The translations under genes were made by a program, and so were the position numbers. A DNA stretch of 28,978 nt from Rhodospirillaceae bacterium. GTDB taxonomy: Bacteria > Pseudomonadota > Alphaproteobacteria > UBA8366 > GCA-2717185. A model generated the notes under the pieces. That model had not been told where the DNA came from and did no database searches. It was given only the letters and a program-made list of their open reading frames with translations. The stretch is taken from the NCBI GenBank assembly GCA_002717185.1, contig PBDC01000017.1, positions 1 through 28,978 of the forward strand, written 5' to 3'. Positions 16,265 to 24,340 of the stretch are shown here, piece by piece. Positions within the stretch are counted from its first letter, which is position 1, and every line of letters starts with the position of its first letter.

Positions 16265-17448
16265 CTGGAGCCCTAGAAGGCATAAAGGTCGTCGATCTGT
16301 GCAGCGTTGTGTCTGGTCCAGCGGCGATGGCGACGTTGGCTGACCAGGGTGCCGACGTCGTCAAGGTGGAAGGCCTTTCGGGCGATATCACGCGCGGAGG
16401 GCGCCCTCAGTCACCGGGTTTCGCGCCGGGTTTTGTGGCCTGCAACCGCGGTAAACGTTCAATTGCACTTGACCTTAAGCATGCCGACGGGCGAGCAATC
16501 CTGTGGCGGCTTTTGGAGCGGGCGGACGTCGTTGCTCAGAACTACAGGCCCGGCGTTATGGAACGTTTGGGTTTCGGCTACACAGCGGTTGCAGCACGCA
16601 ATCCCGGGGTTGTGTTTCTCTCGATCAGCGGGGTTGGCCCTAAGGGCCCATATGCCAAGAAACGCGTCTACGATCCGACGATCCAGGCACTGACTGGTTT
16701 TACCGACATCCAAGCCGATCCGATCACGCGGCGACCGAAAATGGTGCGCACCTTGGTCGCTGACAAGACGACGGCAATATACGCGGCTCAGGCGGTGACG
16801 GCGGCGCTGTTGGCCCGGACCCGCACGGGTAAGGGTCAGTATCTGGAAGTATCTATGCTGGATGTAATGATGTCGTTCCTTTGGCCAGAGGGTATGGCGC
16901 CCTTTGCTGTCGTCACGGAGGATCGGCGGGAAGCAGTCGCCACGCCACATGACATGATCTTCGAGACGTCCGACGGCTACGTGACTTTTGGTACGGTATC
17001 GGACAAGGAGTGGGCCGGGCTCTGCAGGGCGCTGGAGCGTCCGGATCTTGTCGCCGACGAGCGATTTGCCACTGGCGCGCAGCGATCTGCCAACCGGCAG
17101 TTGCGTATGGAGACAGTGGAGGCCGCAATTGCCGGATTTTCAAGTGACAACATCATCGCGCGGCTGGAGGCGAATGACGTGCCCTGCATGAAAGTGAAGA
17201 CCCGGCGCGAAGCGCTGGATGATCCGCAGGTTATCGCCAATAACATCGTCGTTGAAATCGATCAGCCGGGCTTGGGCCGTACGCGTCAGGCGCGGCCAGC
17301 GGCACGGTTCGGTGATACACCGTCCCACAGCCCACGCCCGGCCCCAGCGCTTGGCCAGCATTCACGGGAAATCCTGATAGAGGTTGGCTTCGGCGACGCT
17401 CAGATTGCAGCTTTTATCGATGAGGGGATCGTCGGTGCCGTCTCCTAG
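16261..17448 (+). CDS. CaiB/BaiF family (class III) CoA-transferase
   Basis: A 395-residue family III CoA-transferase, which moves CoA between carboxylic acids without a ping-pong intermediate of the class I type. The N-terminal LEGIKVVDLCSVVSGPAA and DQGADVVKVE are family hallmarks. The catalytic aspartate is D168 in TLVADKTTAIYAAQA. QYLEVSMLDVMM and GFGDAQIAAF further support the family. Its start overlaps the GST stop by 4 bases. Donor and acceptor cannot be deduced. It shares only the family signature with the second CaiB protein at the right of the window, which is of a different subtype. Confidence 0.9.
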   Translation: MTGALEGIKVVDLCSVVSGPAAMATLADQGADVVKVEGLSGDITRGGRPQSPGFAPGFVACNRGKRSIALDLKHADGRAILWRLLERADVVAQNYRPGVMERLGFGYTAVAARNPGVVFLSISGVGPKGPYAKKRVYDPTIQALTGFTDIQADPITRRPKMVRTLVADKTTAIYAAQAVTAALLARTRTGKGQYLEVSMLDVMMSFLWPEGMAPFAVVTEDRREAVATPHDMIFETSDGYVTFGTVSDKEWAGLCRALERPDLVADERFATGAQRSANRQLRMETVEAAIAGFSSDNIIARLEANDVPCMKVKTRREALDDPQVIANNIVVEIDQPGLGRTRQARPAARFGDTPSHSPRPAPALGQHSREILIEVGFGDAQIAAFIDEGIVGAVS

Positions 17449-17481
17449 AACGGCCCCGCCTGTTGTCGGTAAGCTCTTATT

Positions 17482-17496
17482 ATAGCCGTCGGCTAT
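17482..17496. repeat. Short inverted repeat after CaiB gene
   Basis: ATAGCC and GGCTAT flank a 3-base loop, about 35 bases after the CaiB stop. It could be a weak terminator or an operator for the dioxygenase gene; no T-run follows. Confidence 0.3.
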
Positions 17497-17628
17497 GTTC
17501 GGTTTGATCTTGTGGACGCCGGTAGGGACGGGTTTATCAGGGATTGCTTTCGTCTCGGGTTAATCCTGGCGCAGTATTGGCCCTGTTACATGGTATTTAG
17601 GTACAGCGATATTAGGAAGTAACGGAAC

Positions 17629-18558
17629 ATGGCGTTAAAAACGCGACAGCTTCAAACTAATTTTGGCACCGAGATTCTCGATGTTGACCTGGCATCACTG
17701 GACGATGCTTGTTTCGATGCCGTTCGAGAGGCGTGGCAACTTGATCCAGTGGTGCTGTTCCGGCGGCAAAGCCTGACGGAAGCGGAACTGATCGCCTTCA
17801 GCCGCCGTTTTGGGGCGCTCGACCTGGAAGTGATACGCGACGTCAGCTCTAGCGAGGAAGTGCTCGATGACCGGGTGCCAGAGCTGTTCTTTGTTTCCAA
17901 TTTACATTTTGCCGATGGCCGCAAGGTTGGCGGGCTGAGCAATGACGAGATTGTCTGGCACACTGACCAAATTTTTCGAAAGCGTCCCGCCAGCGGGTCT
18001 ATCTTCTACGGCATTGAGATGCCGAGCGAGACGGGCAAGACGTCCTTCTGCAACATGGCGCGCGCATACGATACCCTGCCCAACGATCTGCGCCGCCGGG
18101 TCAAGGGTAGGAGGTCGGTCTGCAAATACGGCACGGAGCGCCCGCTGTCTGGTTTTATGCGGGCCAATGTCGATAAGAATTTTCGCCGTGAAGCGACCTC
18201 TGCAGCCGAAATTGAAGAGATCGAACGCCGCACGCCCGAAGCGACGCATGAGATGATTTTAGAAAACCAGGCTACCGGCCAGCGCTCGCTATACCTGTCG
18301 CCGAACCATACCGCTGCTATCGAAGGGCTTCCTGAGGACGAAGGCACGGCTCTTTTCGACGCGCTGTTCGATCACGCGGTGCAGCCTGCGAACATCTACA
18401 CCCATAGTTGGCGTAATGGCGACGTGCTGATGTGGGACAACGCTCGCCTGCTGCATCGGCGCGAAGCCTTCGACCAAAGCATCCCGCGCCTCGCCAAGCG
18501 CACGACGGTCTATATGGATCCTACCTATTTTGCCGTGCCGCGCGCGGTTTCTTGCTGA
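17629..18558 (+). CDS. TauD/TfdA-family Fe(II)/2-oxoglutarate dioxygenase
   Basis: A 309-residue non-heme iron dioxygenase. The facial triad is H111 and D113 (VWHTDQIF) and H276 (RLLHRREAFD). R291 (AKRTTVYM), or R287, would bind the 2-oxoglutarate carboxylate. DPVVLFRRQSLTEAELIAFSRRFG (39-62) and GDVLMWDNARLLHRR are typical of TauD/TfdA. The family hydroxylates sulfonates, phenoxyacetates, betaines and similar acids; the substrate is not evident. AGGAAG lies 9 bases before ATG. It follows the GST-CaiB pair on the same strand after about 180 bases, so it may have its own promoter. It ends 12 bases from the convergent luciferase-like gene. Confidence 0.9.
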   Translation: MALKTRQLQTNFGTEILDVDLASLDDACFDAVREAWQLDPVVLFRRQSLTEAELIAFSRRFGALDLEVIRDVSSSEEVLDDRVPELFFVSNLHFADGRKVGGLSNDEIVWHTDQIFRKRPASGSIFYGIEMPSETGKTSFCNMARAYDTLPNDLRRRVKGRRSVCKYGTERPLSGFMRANVDKNFRREATSAAEIEEIERRTPEATHEMILENQATGQRSLYLSPNHTAAIEGLPEDEGTALFDALFDHAVQPANIYTHSWRNGDVLMWDNARLLHRREAFDQSIPRLAKRTTVYMDPTYFAVPRAVSC

Positions 18559-18570
18559 GTAGCTGGCCGG

Positions 18571-19512
18571 TTATCCTTTGCCAAGTAACGGCCGTACTTC
18601 TTTGGCAAACCATTCGAGCTGTTCGTCACGTTCCTCCGGTGGGCCAAGGAAATCGAGGTTGATGTGGCGTACGCCGGCCTCGTGGAACTTGGCGATTGAT
18701 TCGGCCACATCTTCCGGGCGCCCGAGTGCGGCGTATTTCTTTGCGGGAGCGCTGAAGTCCATCGCGTAGCGAACACTCAGCAGTTCGACGGCGCGCTTAT
18801 AGGCCGCTTCGTAGCTGTTGTTGATTTGTGCGAATAACAGATGGCCTGTACCGAAGGTAGAAAGGTCACGGTTAGCCGTCTCAAAGGCGCGCGCGATTTT
18901 TTCGAGGCCGGCCTTGTACATGTCTGGCGTTACTACGTAGGAGATCCAGCCGTCGCCGATCCGCCCGATCCGATCCAGCGCTCTGTCGGAACGGCCACCG
19001 AACCAGATCGGCGGGCCCTTTGACGTAAGGGTGCCCGGCTGCATGTGGGTTTCTGGAAATGAAAAGAAGCGACCCTCGTGGGTAACCGGCTCGCCGCGCC
19101 ATAGCTTGCGGACTACGTCGACGCCTTCCTCCAACCGGGCGCCGCGTTCGTTGTGCGGGATGCCGCAGGCCTCGAACTCGCGCTTGAACTCACCGCCGAC
19201 GCCAACGCCGAAGATAAAGCGACCGTCGGTTAGATGGTCCATGCTAGCTGTCTGTTTTGCTACCGGTGTTGGGTGGCGCAGCGGCAGCAGATAAACTCCG
19301 GTGCCGACGGTCAGTCTGTCGCTGCAGGCAGCAATCTGCGCCAATTGCAGGAAGGGGTCGAGGATCGGCGTGGTGAAGGCGATATGGTCGCCGACCCAGA
19401 CTGTATCGAACTCGAATTCGTCGAGCTTTGCCGTGATCGCCCGTGTCGCCGCCAAATTAGGGAACCGCGTCATCAGACCGTAATGGTAGGTCTTGCCCAG
19501 GGGCAGGCTCAT
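18571..19512 (-). CDS. Luciferase-like monooxygenase (LLM) class oxidoreductase
   Basis: A 313-residue TIM-barrel flavin- or F420-dependent oxidoreductase of the bacterial luciferase superfamily. Recognisable family elements are FDTVWVGDHIAF (35-46), LTVGTGVYLLPLRHP (67-81), SMDHLTDGRFIFGVGVGGE (90-108) and PPIWFGGRSDRALDRIGRIGDGW (167-189). The form TDGRFIFGVGVG and the overall length fit the F420-type TIGR03619-like branch as well as FMN enzymes; the cofactor cannot be settled here. GGAG lies upstream of the start at 19512. It is convergent with the TauD-type gene. The upstream DNA contains palindromes that may be an operator. Confidence 0.87.
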   Translation of the reverse strand: MSLPLGKTYHYGLMTRFPNLAATRAITAKLDEFEFDTVWVGDHIAFTTPILDPFLQLAQIAACSDRLTVGTGVYLLPLRHPTPVAKQTASMDHLTDGRFIFGVGVGGEFKREFEACGIPHNERGARLEEGVDVVRKLWRGEPVTHEGRFFSFPETHMQPGTLTSKGPPIWFGGRSDRALDRIGRIGDGWISYVVTPDMYKAGLEKIARAFETANRDLSTFGTGHLLFAQINNSYEAAYKRAVELLSVRYAMDFSAPAKKYAALGRPEDVAESIAKFHEAGVRHINLDFLGPPEERDEQLEWFAKEVRPLLGKG

Positions 19513-19613
19513 ATTAGAAGCTCCGTAGTGATTTCAATAGCTGGCACCTTCGCGCGCCACACCGGTCTCAGCAAATAGAAATATGCCCGTGTTTCGCAAT
19601 TACTCTTTTACAG

Positions 19614-19667
19614 CCAAATTTGTTCAACCAAATTTGGTTTTAATTTCGCCTGTAAATTTTGGTGAAC
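19614..19667. promoter_or_regulatory. AT-rich palindromic operator-like region
   Basis: AACCAAATTTGGTT (19626-19639) is a perfect 14-base palindrome. A partial copy CCAAATTTG lies at 19614-19622. GTTCAACCAAATTT (19622-19635) is also inverted, with small differences, as AAATTTTGGTGAAC (19654-19667). Several related half-sites in one intergenic region, about 100-150 bases upstream of the luciferase-like gene, suggest a repressor or activator binding site. No regulator gene is adjacent. Confidence 0.5.
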
Positions 19668-19846
19668 ATGGCAATCGATGCGCGGTTTTGCCATAGATCC
19701 TCGAGAATAACGAAAAGGGTGGCCATGGAAACGCGTATTTATCTTGGCCTTATGTTAGTGGGAAGGTGCCTAAACGCTTCAATTCTGGCCAATTTTGTGT
19801 CAAAATGCGCGTCCATAGCGGCTTGTCGCCTCTGACGAGAAGTAAG

Positions 19847-20188
19847 ATGATGAGTAACAGTGCTGTGGCCATTGCCGAAGCCAGCATCTGGATCGTGATT
19901 GTGGTTTTCGCCCTGATCATGCAAGTCATGCCACTACTGCTAATCCTGACCCTGTTCAATATTGCGGTTGGCATTTCTTCGACGGCTATGTTGGTCATAA
20001 TTCCGACCGCTTTGTTCGGTATGATTTTTCTCGCCTGCTCCATTGCTGAGAAACGCCGCAAGGATAAGCTTCCAGCGCCGCTCCCGATGAATTACGTGCG
20101 ACAATTACAATCGAAAAACGCGCTGCGGCACAGTGCCGCCTGTATGCTGCCCTATCTGCGTCGTAATCGTTTTAACAGACATTTTTAG
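19847..20188 (+). CDS. Small membrane protein of unknown function
   Basis: A possible 113-residue protein from ATG 19847 (an ATG also follows at 19850; the frame is open further upstream to 19766 but without a better start). Two hydrophobic helices are clear: IWIVIVVFALIMQVMPLLLI and, after a short hydrophobic connection, TAMLVIIPTALFGMIFLAC. A basic C-terminal tail follows (EKRRKD, YLRRNRFNRH). The sequence before the start (GAGAAGTAAG) is a moderate ribosome binding site. No homologue comes to mind. The gene lies alone beyond the operator-like region. It may be genuine or a chance frame. Confidence 0.45.
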   Translation: MMSNSAVAIAEASIWIVIVVFALIMQVMPLLLILTLFNIAVGISSTAMLVIIPTALFGMIFLACSIAEKRRKDKLPAPLPMNYVRQLQSKNALRHSAACMLPYLRRNRFNRHF

Positions 20189-20983
20189 CGTCCAGCCAGG
20201 CGTTAGCACCTCTCGGAAACGCTGAACGCGTGTTAGGTCATCGCGACGCCTACATTGCCATATGTGACACTGGCCCAACCTTCGTGGAAGCTGGTTTGGT
20301 CGCCCACTACTCCTGGGCGTCGTCGATGAAAATCAACATCTACCCACTTTCGATCGCATCCATTTGATCGTGTGGTCGGCGTTATCGAATTGAGTCGCAG
20401 TCCCTGCAGCCAGGAAGAGTTTGCCGCAAGCACCGCGCCGTTGCAGCTTTGGGCCAGCGATGGGATTGGGACTCAGAAAATAGACGACGGCACTCCGATC
20501 AGTCGACGTGCGGATTCCAGTGGCCATGGCCTAGCAACTGGTGCGCTATATCCTAGCCCTGAAATTTTTGTTTGAGTTCTGGTTGGCACACGGGGGTAGC
20601 TGTGGAGCGACGATCTCGCTGCCCAATCCAGCCGGCCAATCTAGTAGGATAGGTCGAAGGCCATAATCCAGTTAGGACTAGCGGGGTATTAGCGGCAGTC
20701 AAAGTCCTTTTGCGTCAGAGAGGCTGACCTAGGGTTTCCGTATGTGTCCAACAAGGCGTAAGGATTCGCGATTCGGTGGCGCGAGCTTGGAACGCTTGGT
20801 CGACTAGAGGTCGAAACTCCTCGGCATTATTGGTCTGCACCTAATATTTTCCCAGTGGCCGAGTACAGGAAAGGAGTATGCCTAAGTCCTTGGCAGTAAA
20901 GTGGAGTGATGCCAGACACATGGTGATACCCTTCACCCGACAGAATAGTTGTATGTGATGCTGATTTGAACGTTAGCGTGAGT
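20189..20983. other. Intergenic region with no convincing gene, possibly decayed
   Basis: About 0.8 kb without a supported gene. Partly protein-like stretches occur on both strands: on plus at 20372-20575 (VVGVIELSRSP...), and on minus over 20433-20233, where WASVTYGNVGVAMT ends at a stop. Neighbouring frames look like broken continuations. This may be a degenerate gene or chance. A 26-codon frame at 20878-20958 follows a purine-rich sequence but has no other support. No RNA gene was recognised. Confidence 0.35.
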
Positions 20984-21012
20984 TTGACAGACGCCCGGTG
21001 CCCCGGTTCAAT
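20984..21012 (+). promoter_or_regulatory. Candidate sigma70-type promoter of the TPR gene
   Basis: A perfect -35 box TTGACA (20984-20989), a 17-base spacer, and TTCAAT (21007-21012, four of six matches to TATAAT). Transcription would start near 21019, leaving a very short leader with AGGGG just before the ATG at 21037. Spacing and position fit well, but it rests on sequence alone. Confidence 0.45.
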
Positions 21013-21036
21013 CGATCAGCAACTTAGGGGATGTAA

Positions 21037-22416
21037 ATGGCGCTGGACGGACGCGGCTTGGAACTTACGACCGAAAATGCGGCGGCGGCCGCCTTTGAGA
21101 TGACGGTACAGCGCTCTTTGGAATATAGAGCGGACACGGCGGATCACATGCAGCAGGTGCTGGACGCTGATCCCGGTTTCGCAATGGGACACTGCCTGAA
21201 AGGATTGTTGCTCACCGGTTTTCAGTCGACTCGGATGCGCGGTGCGGTCAGCGAGTGCGTTGTTGCGGCCGAAGCTGCCGCAGCGAATGCGACCTGGCGC
21301 GAGAAAGCCAATATCGCGGCCTTAAAGGCCATTTCCGAAGGCCGTCGTCGCAAGGCCTGTGATATCTGGGAGGAAATCCTGGTCAAGCACCCCACCGATT
21401 TGCTGGCACTGCGACACCTGACCCATGCGCTTTTCTGGAGCGGTCGCAGTTTCGAGATGCGAGACGGGGTTGCCCGAGTGGTCCGCGACTGGGACGAGTC
21501 ATTGCCCGGCTATGGATTCATGCTAGGCATGTATTCCTTCGGTCTGGAAGAGTCCGGCGAATACGGCCGGGCGGAAGAACTGGGTAAGCGCGCAGTCGAG
21601 CTGAACCGGAACGATCTTTGGGCGGTCCATTCGGTCGCCCATGTGCTGGAGATGCAGGGGCGGCTGCAGGATGGTATCGACTGGCTAACCGAGTCTGGGT
21701 CGGACTGGGCTGACCGCAACCCGTTTAAGAGTCATCTATGGTGGCATCTGGCGCTTTACCATATTGAGCGGGGGGAGTTCGCGCGTGTTTTCAAGCTATA
21801 CGATCTCGCAGTTCGCACAGAGGGATCGGACTTCTATATAGAGATCCAAAATGCTTCAGCACTGCTCTGGCGGCTGGATTTTCTCGGGGTTGATGTTGGA
21901 GATCGCTGGGAGAAGCTGGCCGCAACCTGCGAAACACGGATTGGTGATATGGGACTCGGTTTTACCACGACGCACGACATGATGGCGCTGGCTATGGCTG
22001 GCCGTGATCAGGCGGCATTGACCCTCCTGGCAGCATTGCGCGATCATGCCGCCATCCACGACGATTATACGGCGGAGAATCTTGAAGCCGTCACTATTCC
22101 GGTGTGCGAGGCAATCCTCGCATACGCCCGTAAGGATTACGGCTCGGCGCGGCGTATCCTATCAGACTGTCGCGACGAATTCATTCGCGATGGTGCTAGC
22201 CACGCGCAGCGCGACGTCTATGTCCAAGCAATGATTGAGTCGGCCCTACGTGGTGGTGAGATGGAACTGGCCCGGGCACTGCTAGCGGCGCGCGTCGAAT
22301 TGAGACCGTACGGCTTCGGTAGCTGGCAGAAATATGCTGAGGCACTTGATGCGACCGGCAACTCGGAAGCCGCCACCGCGGCACGTGCGAAAGCGAATAA
22401 ATACAGTGTTCATTAG
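21037..22416 (+). CDS. Tetratricopeptide repeat protein, TTC38-like
   Basis: A 459-residue, predominantly helical protein without signal peptide. It resembles the TTC38 (TPR domain 38) family found in bacteria and animals. Helical repeats run through most of the length, with diagnostic segments NDLWAVHSVAHVLEMQGR (about 190-207) and SHLWWHLALYHIERGEF (about 234-250), plus DPGFAMGHCLKGLLL near residue 45 and FTTTHDMMALAMAGR near 310. The conserved His/Trp residues within repeats are unusual for simple scaffolding TPRs, but no reaction is known. It is followed after 12 bases by an alpha/beta hydrolase, so the two are probably one operon. AGGGG precedes the start. Confidence 0.83.
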   Translation: MALDGRGLELTTENAAAAAFEMTVQRSLEYRADTADHMQQVLDADPGFAMGHCLKGLLLTGFQSTRMRGAVSECVVAAEAAAANATWREKANIAALKAISEGRRRKACDIWEEILVKHPTDLLALRHLTHALFWSGRSFEMRDGVARVVRDWDESLPGYGFMLGMYSFGLEESGEYGRAEELGKRAVELNRNDLWAVHSVAHVLEMQGRLQDGIDWLTESGSDWADRNPFKSHLWWHLALYHIERGEFARVFKLYDLAVRTEGSDFYIEIQNASALLWRLDFLGVDVGDRWEKLAATCETRIGDMGLGFTTTHDMMALAMAGRDQAALTLLAALRDHAAIHDDYTAENLEAVTIPVCEAILAYARKDYGSARRILSDCRDEFIRDGASHAQRDVYVQAMIESALRGGEMELARALLAARVELRPYGFGSWQKYAEALDATGNSEAATAARAKANKYSVH

Positions 22417-22428
22417 GGAGGTCGGACT

Positions 22429-23178
22429 ATGCCGATATACGAGAACGGATCCGTCAAGATCCATTACGAGGAGTCAGGTGCCGGTTTCCCGCTGCTTGTC
22501 ATCCCCGGCGGCGGTCTGAACGCGACCATCGCTGGTCTCGCCAACCACGCCTTCAACCCATTGGAGGCGTTCAGCGATAGCTATCGCGTCATTGCGCTGG
22601 ATCTGCGTAACGCCAATGGGGGCGAGGGTGAGGGCCCACTGGAGATAGAACGAACCTGGGATGGTTTCACAGACGACCAACTCGACTTGATGGACCATCT
22701 GGGTATCGATCGGTTCATGGTGATGGGGTTCTGTATCGGTGGCCCCATGATCTGGAACCTGTTGAAGCGTGCAGGCGACCGGGTCGTGGCGGCTACCTTA
22801 GTCCATCCCAGCGGCTATATTTCCAGCCACCCGGACATTTTCTTCCAGAATAACATAACTGGCTGGGCACCCGACTTCGTCAAGAGACGCCCGGAATACA
22901 CGATGGAAATGATTTCCGAGTTCCTGAACAACATGTACACAAAACGGGCGGACTTCGTGTTCACCGTTGACCGCGATTTCGTTCGTAACTGCCAGACACC
23001 GGTTCTGGTGCTGCCGGACGACATTCCCGCGCACCCTTACTTGACGGCGATGGAAACCGCTTTGCTGGCGCCGAATTCGCAGGTCAGTCTCTACCCCTGG
23101 AAGGAGAACGATCGCAAAATTGAACTGGCGGTGCGCCACATTCGTGGTTTTTTGGCGGACAATACGCCGGCGGAATAG
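22429..23178 (+). CDS. Alpha/beta hydrolase with Cys nucleophile
   Basis: A 249-residue alpha/beta hydrolase. GGGLNATI (27-34) forms the oxyanion loop, VIALDLRNANGG lies at 54-65, and the nucleophile elbow is GFCIGG with Cys102 instead of Ser, as in dienelactone hydrolases. The acid would be D197 or D198 (LPDDIPAHP). The usual GH-type histidine near the C-terminus is not obvious: the equivalent stretch is PWKENDRKIELAVRHIRGF, leaving H202 or H237 as the only candidates. A strong GGGAGGT precedes ATG. It follows the TTC38-like gene by 12 bases. It ends 3 bases from the convergent dioxygenase gene. Substrate unknown. Confidence 0.82.
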   Translation: MPIYENGSVKIHYEESGAGFPLLVIPGGGLNATIAGLANHAFNPLEAFSDSYRVIALDLRNANGGEGEGPLEIERTWDGFTDDQLDLMDHLGIDRFMVMGFCIGGPMIWNLLKRAGDRVVAATLVHPSGYISSHPDIFFQNNITGWAPDFVKRRPEYTMEMISEFLNNMYTKRADFVFTVDRDFVRNCQTPVLVLPDDIPAHPYLTAMETALLAPNSQVSLYPWKENDRKIELAVRHIRGFLADNTPAE

Positions 23179-23181
23179 CCG

Positions 23182-24336
23182 TTAAATCGCCAGATCCTTG
23201 AGGTAGTAGTCCTTTAGAAAACGTTTAATCGTGTCGCTGTTGATGCGAAAGTCGTCCTCTAAACCGTCGAATGGCGCGTAGGCAAAGCGCGGGGAGTTGG
23301 GCCAGTGCTTATGACGCGCGTCAATCGCGAGTTGGATGACGGCCGACCGGTCGAATATACGCTGGGCGTTACATAGCTGTCCTGGCCGCTTTTGTGAAAG
23401 GCCGCTGGCCATTTTGACCCCAAGCACCGAGGAGCGGCGGTGGAAACCGAAGGTCAGAGAGATGCGCCGGTCCGGCGAGGTGTTGGCAAAGGAGCCGTGC
23501 AGGATCTGTCGGTTGATAATCAGCACGTCGCCTGTATCGCATTCCAGTGGCACAGCACCCGAGAGTTGCTCGCTGCCCCCGTTCTGGTGCAGCAGCGTCT
23601 TGATGTCGACCTTGCCTACCTTGTGTGAACCTGGCAGGACCCACAGGCAGTTTCCTAGGGTTGCGTCGTAAAGCTGCGCCTGAAAATTAAAACCGTGGAT
23701 TTCTGGGTCCCAGTTGGGCGAATCCCAATGGGTGACGCCGTCCTGGTGCCAGGCTACAGCGCCGCCGAGGCCCGGCTCTTTGACGAAGATCGAATCGTTG
23801 AAAGGTACAAAATCTTCGCCATTAATGGAGGCCGCTACGGCCAGAAGGTCTGGGTGGCCGTACAGCCGCAGACCGGCGGGTAAAGCTTGGCACATCGCGA
23901 TCATTGTGAAGATGATCTCGTCCGGCGCGTCCGCGTCCGCGATGGGCTGTTCCATTTGCACTTGATGTCGACCGCCAAAGATCTCCGTCCCTCCCCAGGG
24001 GTCTGATAAGGGTTTCGCGAAGATGTAAGGGGAACGGGCATAGTTTATGCCGAGTGCGGGCCGACCCAGAGCGTCGGTCTCGCTACCTTCGCGGACGGGC
24101 GCACGGGCGAGCATCTCCGCAACGTCATCCCGCAGTTCTGTGATTTCCTGATCGCCCAGCAGGTTAGAAAAAATGTAATAACCGTGCTTTCGGTAGGTAG
24201 CGAGAATATCCGGATGTAGCCGGCCCGCGTCGGTAAGGCGCAAAGGCCCACTATTGCCTATTTCTGCCGCCCTATGTCGGCCCACGTCGCGATAGGCTGC
24301 CAGCCCTTCGGCGTGCGTCTCCGGCGAAAGGCCCAT
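23182..24336 (-). CDS. Phytanoyl-CoA dioxygenase (PhyH) family protein
   Basis: A 384-residue Fe(II)/2-oxoglutarate oxygenase of the PhyH family. I start at ATG 24336, four bases after the upstream gene ends; the open frame extends further upstream but only within that gene. Iron ligands are H197 and D199 (VAWHQDGVTHWD) and H280 (RQILHGSFANTS); R290 or R291 (PDRRISLTFGFH) would bind 2-oxoglutarate. GNCLWVLPGSHKVGKVD and GDVLIINRQ are further family marks. PhyH enzymes hydroxylate acyl-CoAs but also many small molecules, so the name gives no substrate. The gene is surely co-transcribed with the amidohydrolase. It converges on the alpha/beta hydrolase. Confidence 0.87.
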   Translation of the reverse strand: MGLSPETHAEGLAAYRDVGRHRAAEIGNSGPLRLTDAGRLHPDILATYRKHGYYIFSNLLGDQEITELRDDVAEMLARAPVREGSETDALGRPALGINYARSPYIFAKPLSDPWGGTEIFGGRHQVQMEQPIADADAPDEIIFTMIAMCQALPAGLRLYGHPDLLAVAASINGEDFVPFNDSIFVKEPGLGGAVAWHQDGVTHWDSPNWDPEIHGFNFQAQLYDATLGNCLWVLPGSHKVGKVDIKTLLHQNGGSEQLSGAVPLECDTGDVLIINRQILHGSFANTSPDRRISLTFGFHRRSSVLGVKMASGLSQKRPGQLCNAQRIFDRSAVIQLAIDARHKHWPNSPRFAYAPFDGLEDDFRINSDTIKRFLKDYYLKDLAI

Positions 24337-24340
24337 TGTG

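Noticed and set aside
20878..20958. 26-codon leader peptide after AGGAAAGGAG
   Set aside because: Spacing from GGAG to ATG is too short, it ends before the candidate promoter of the next gene, and no regulatory codon run or attenuator hairpin is visible.
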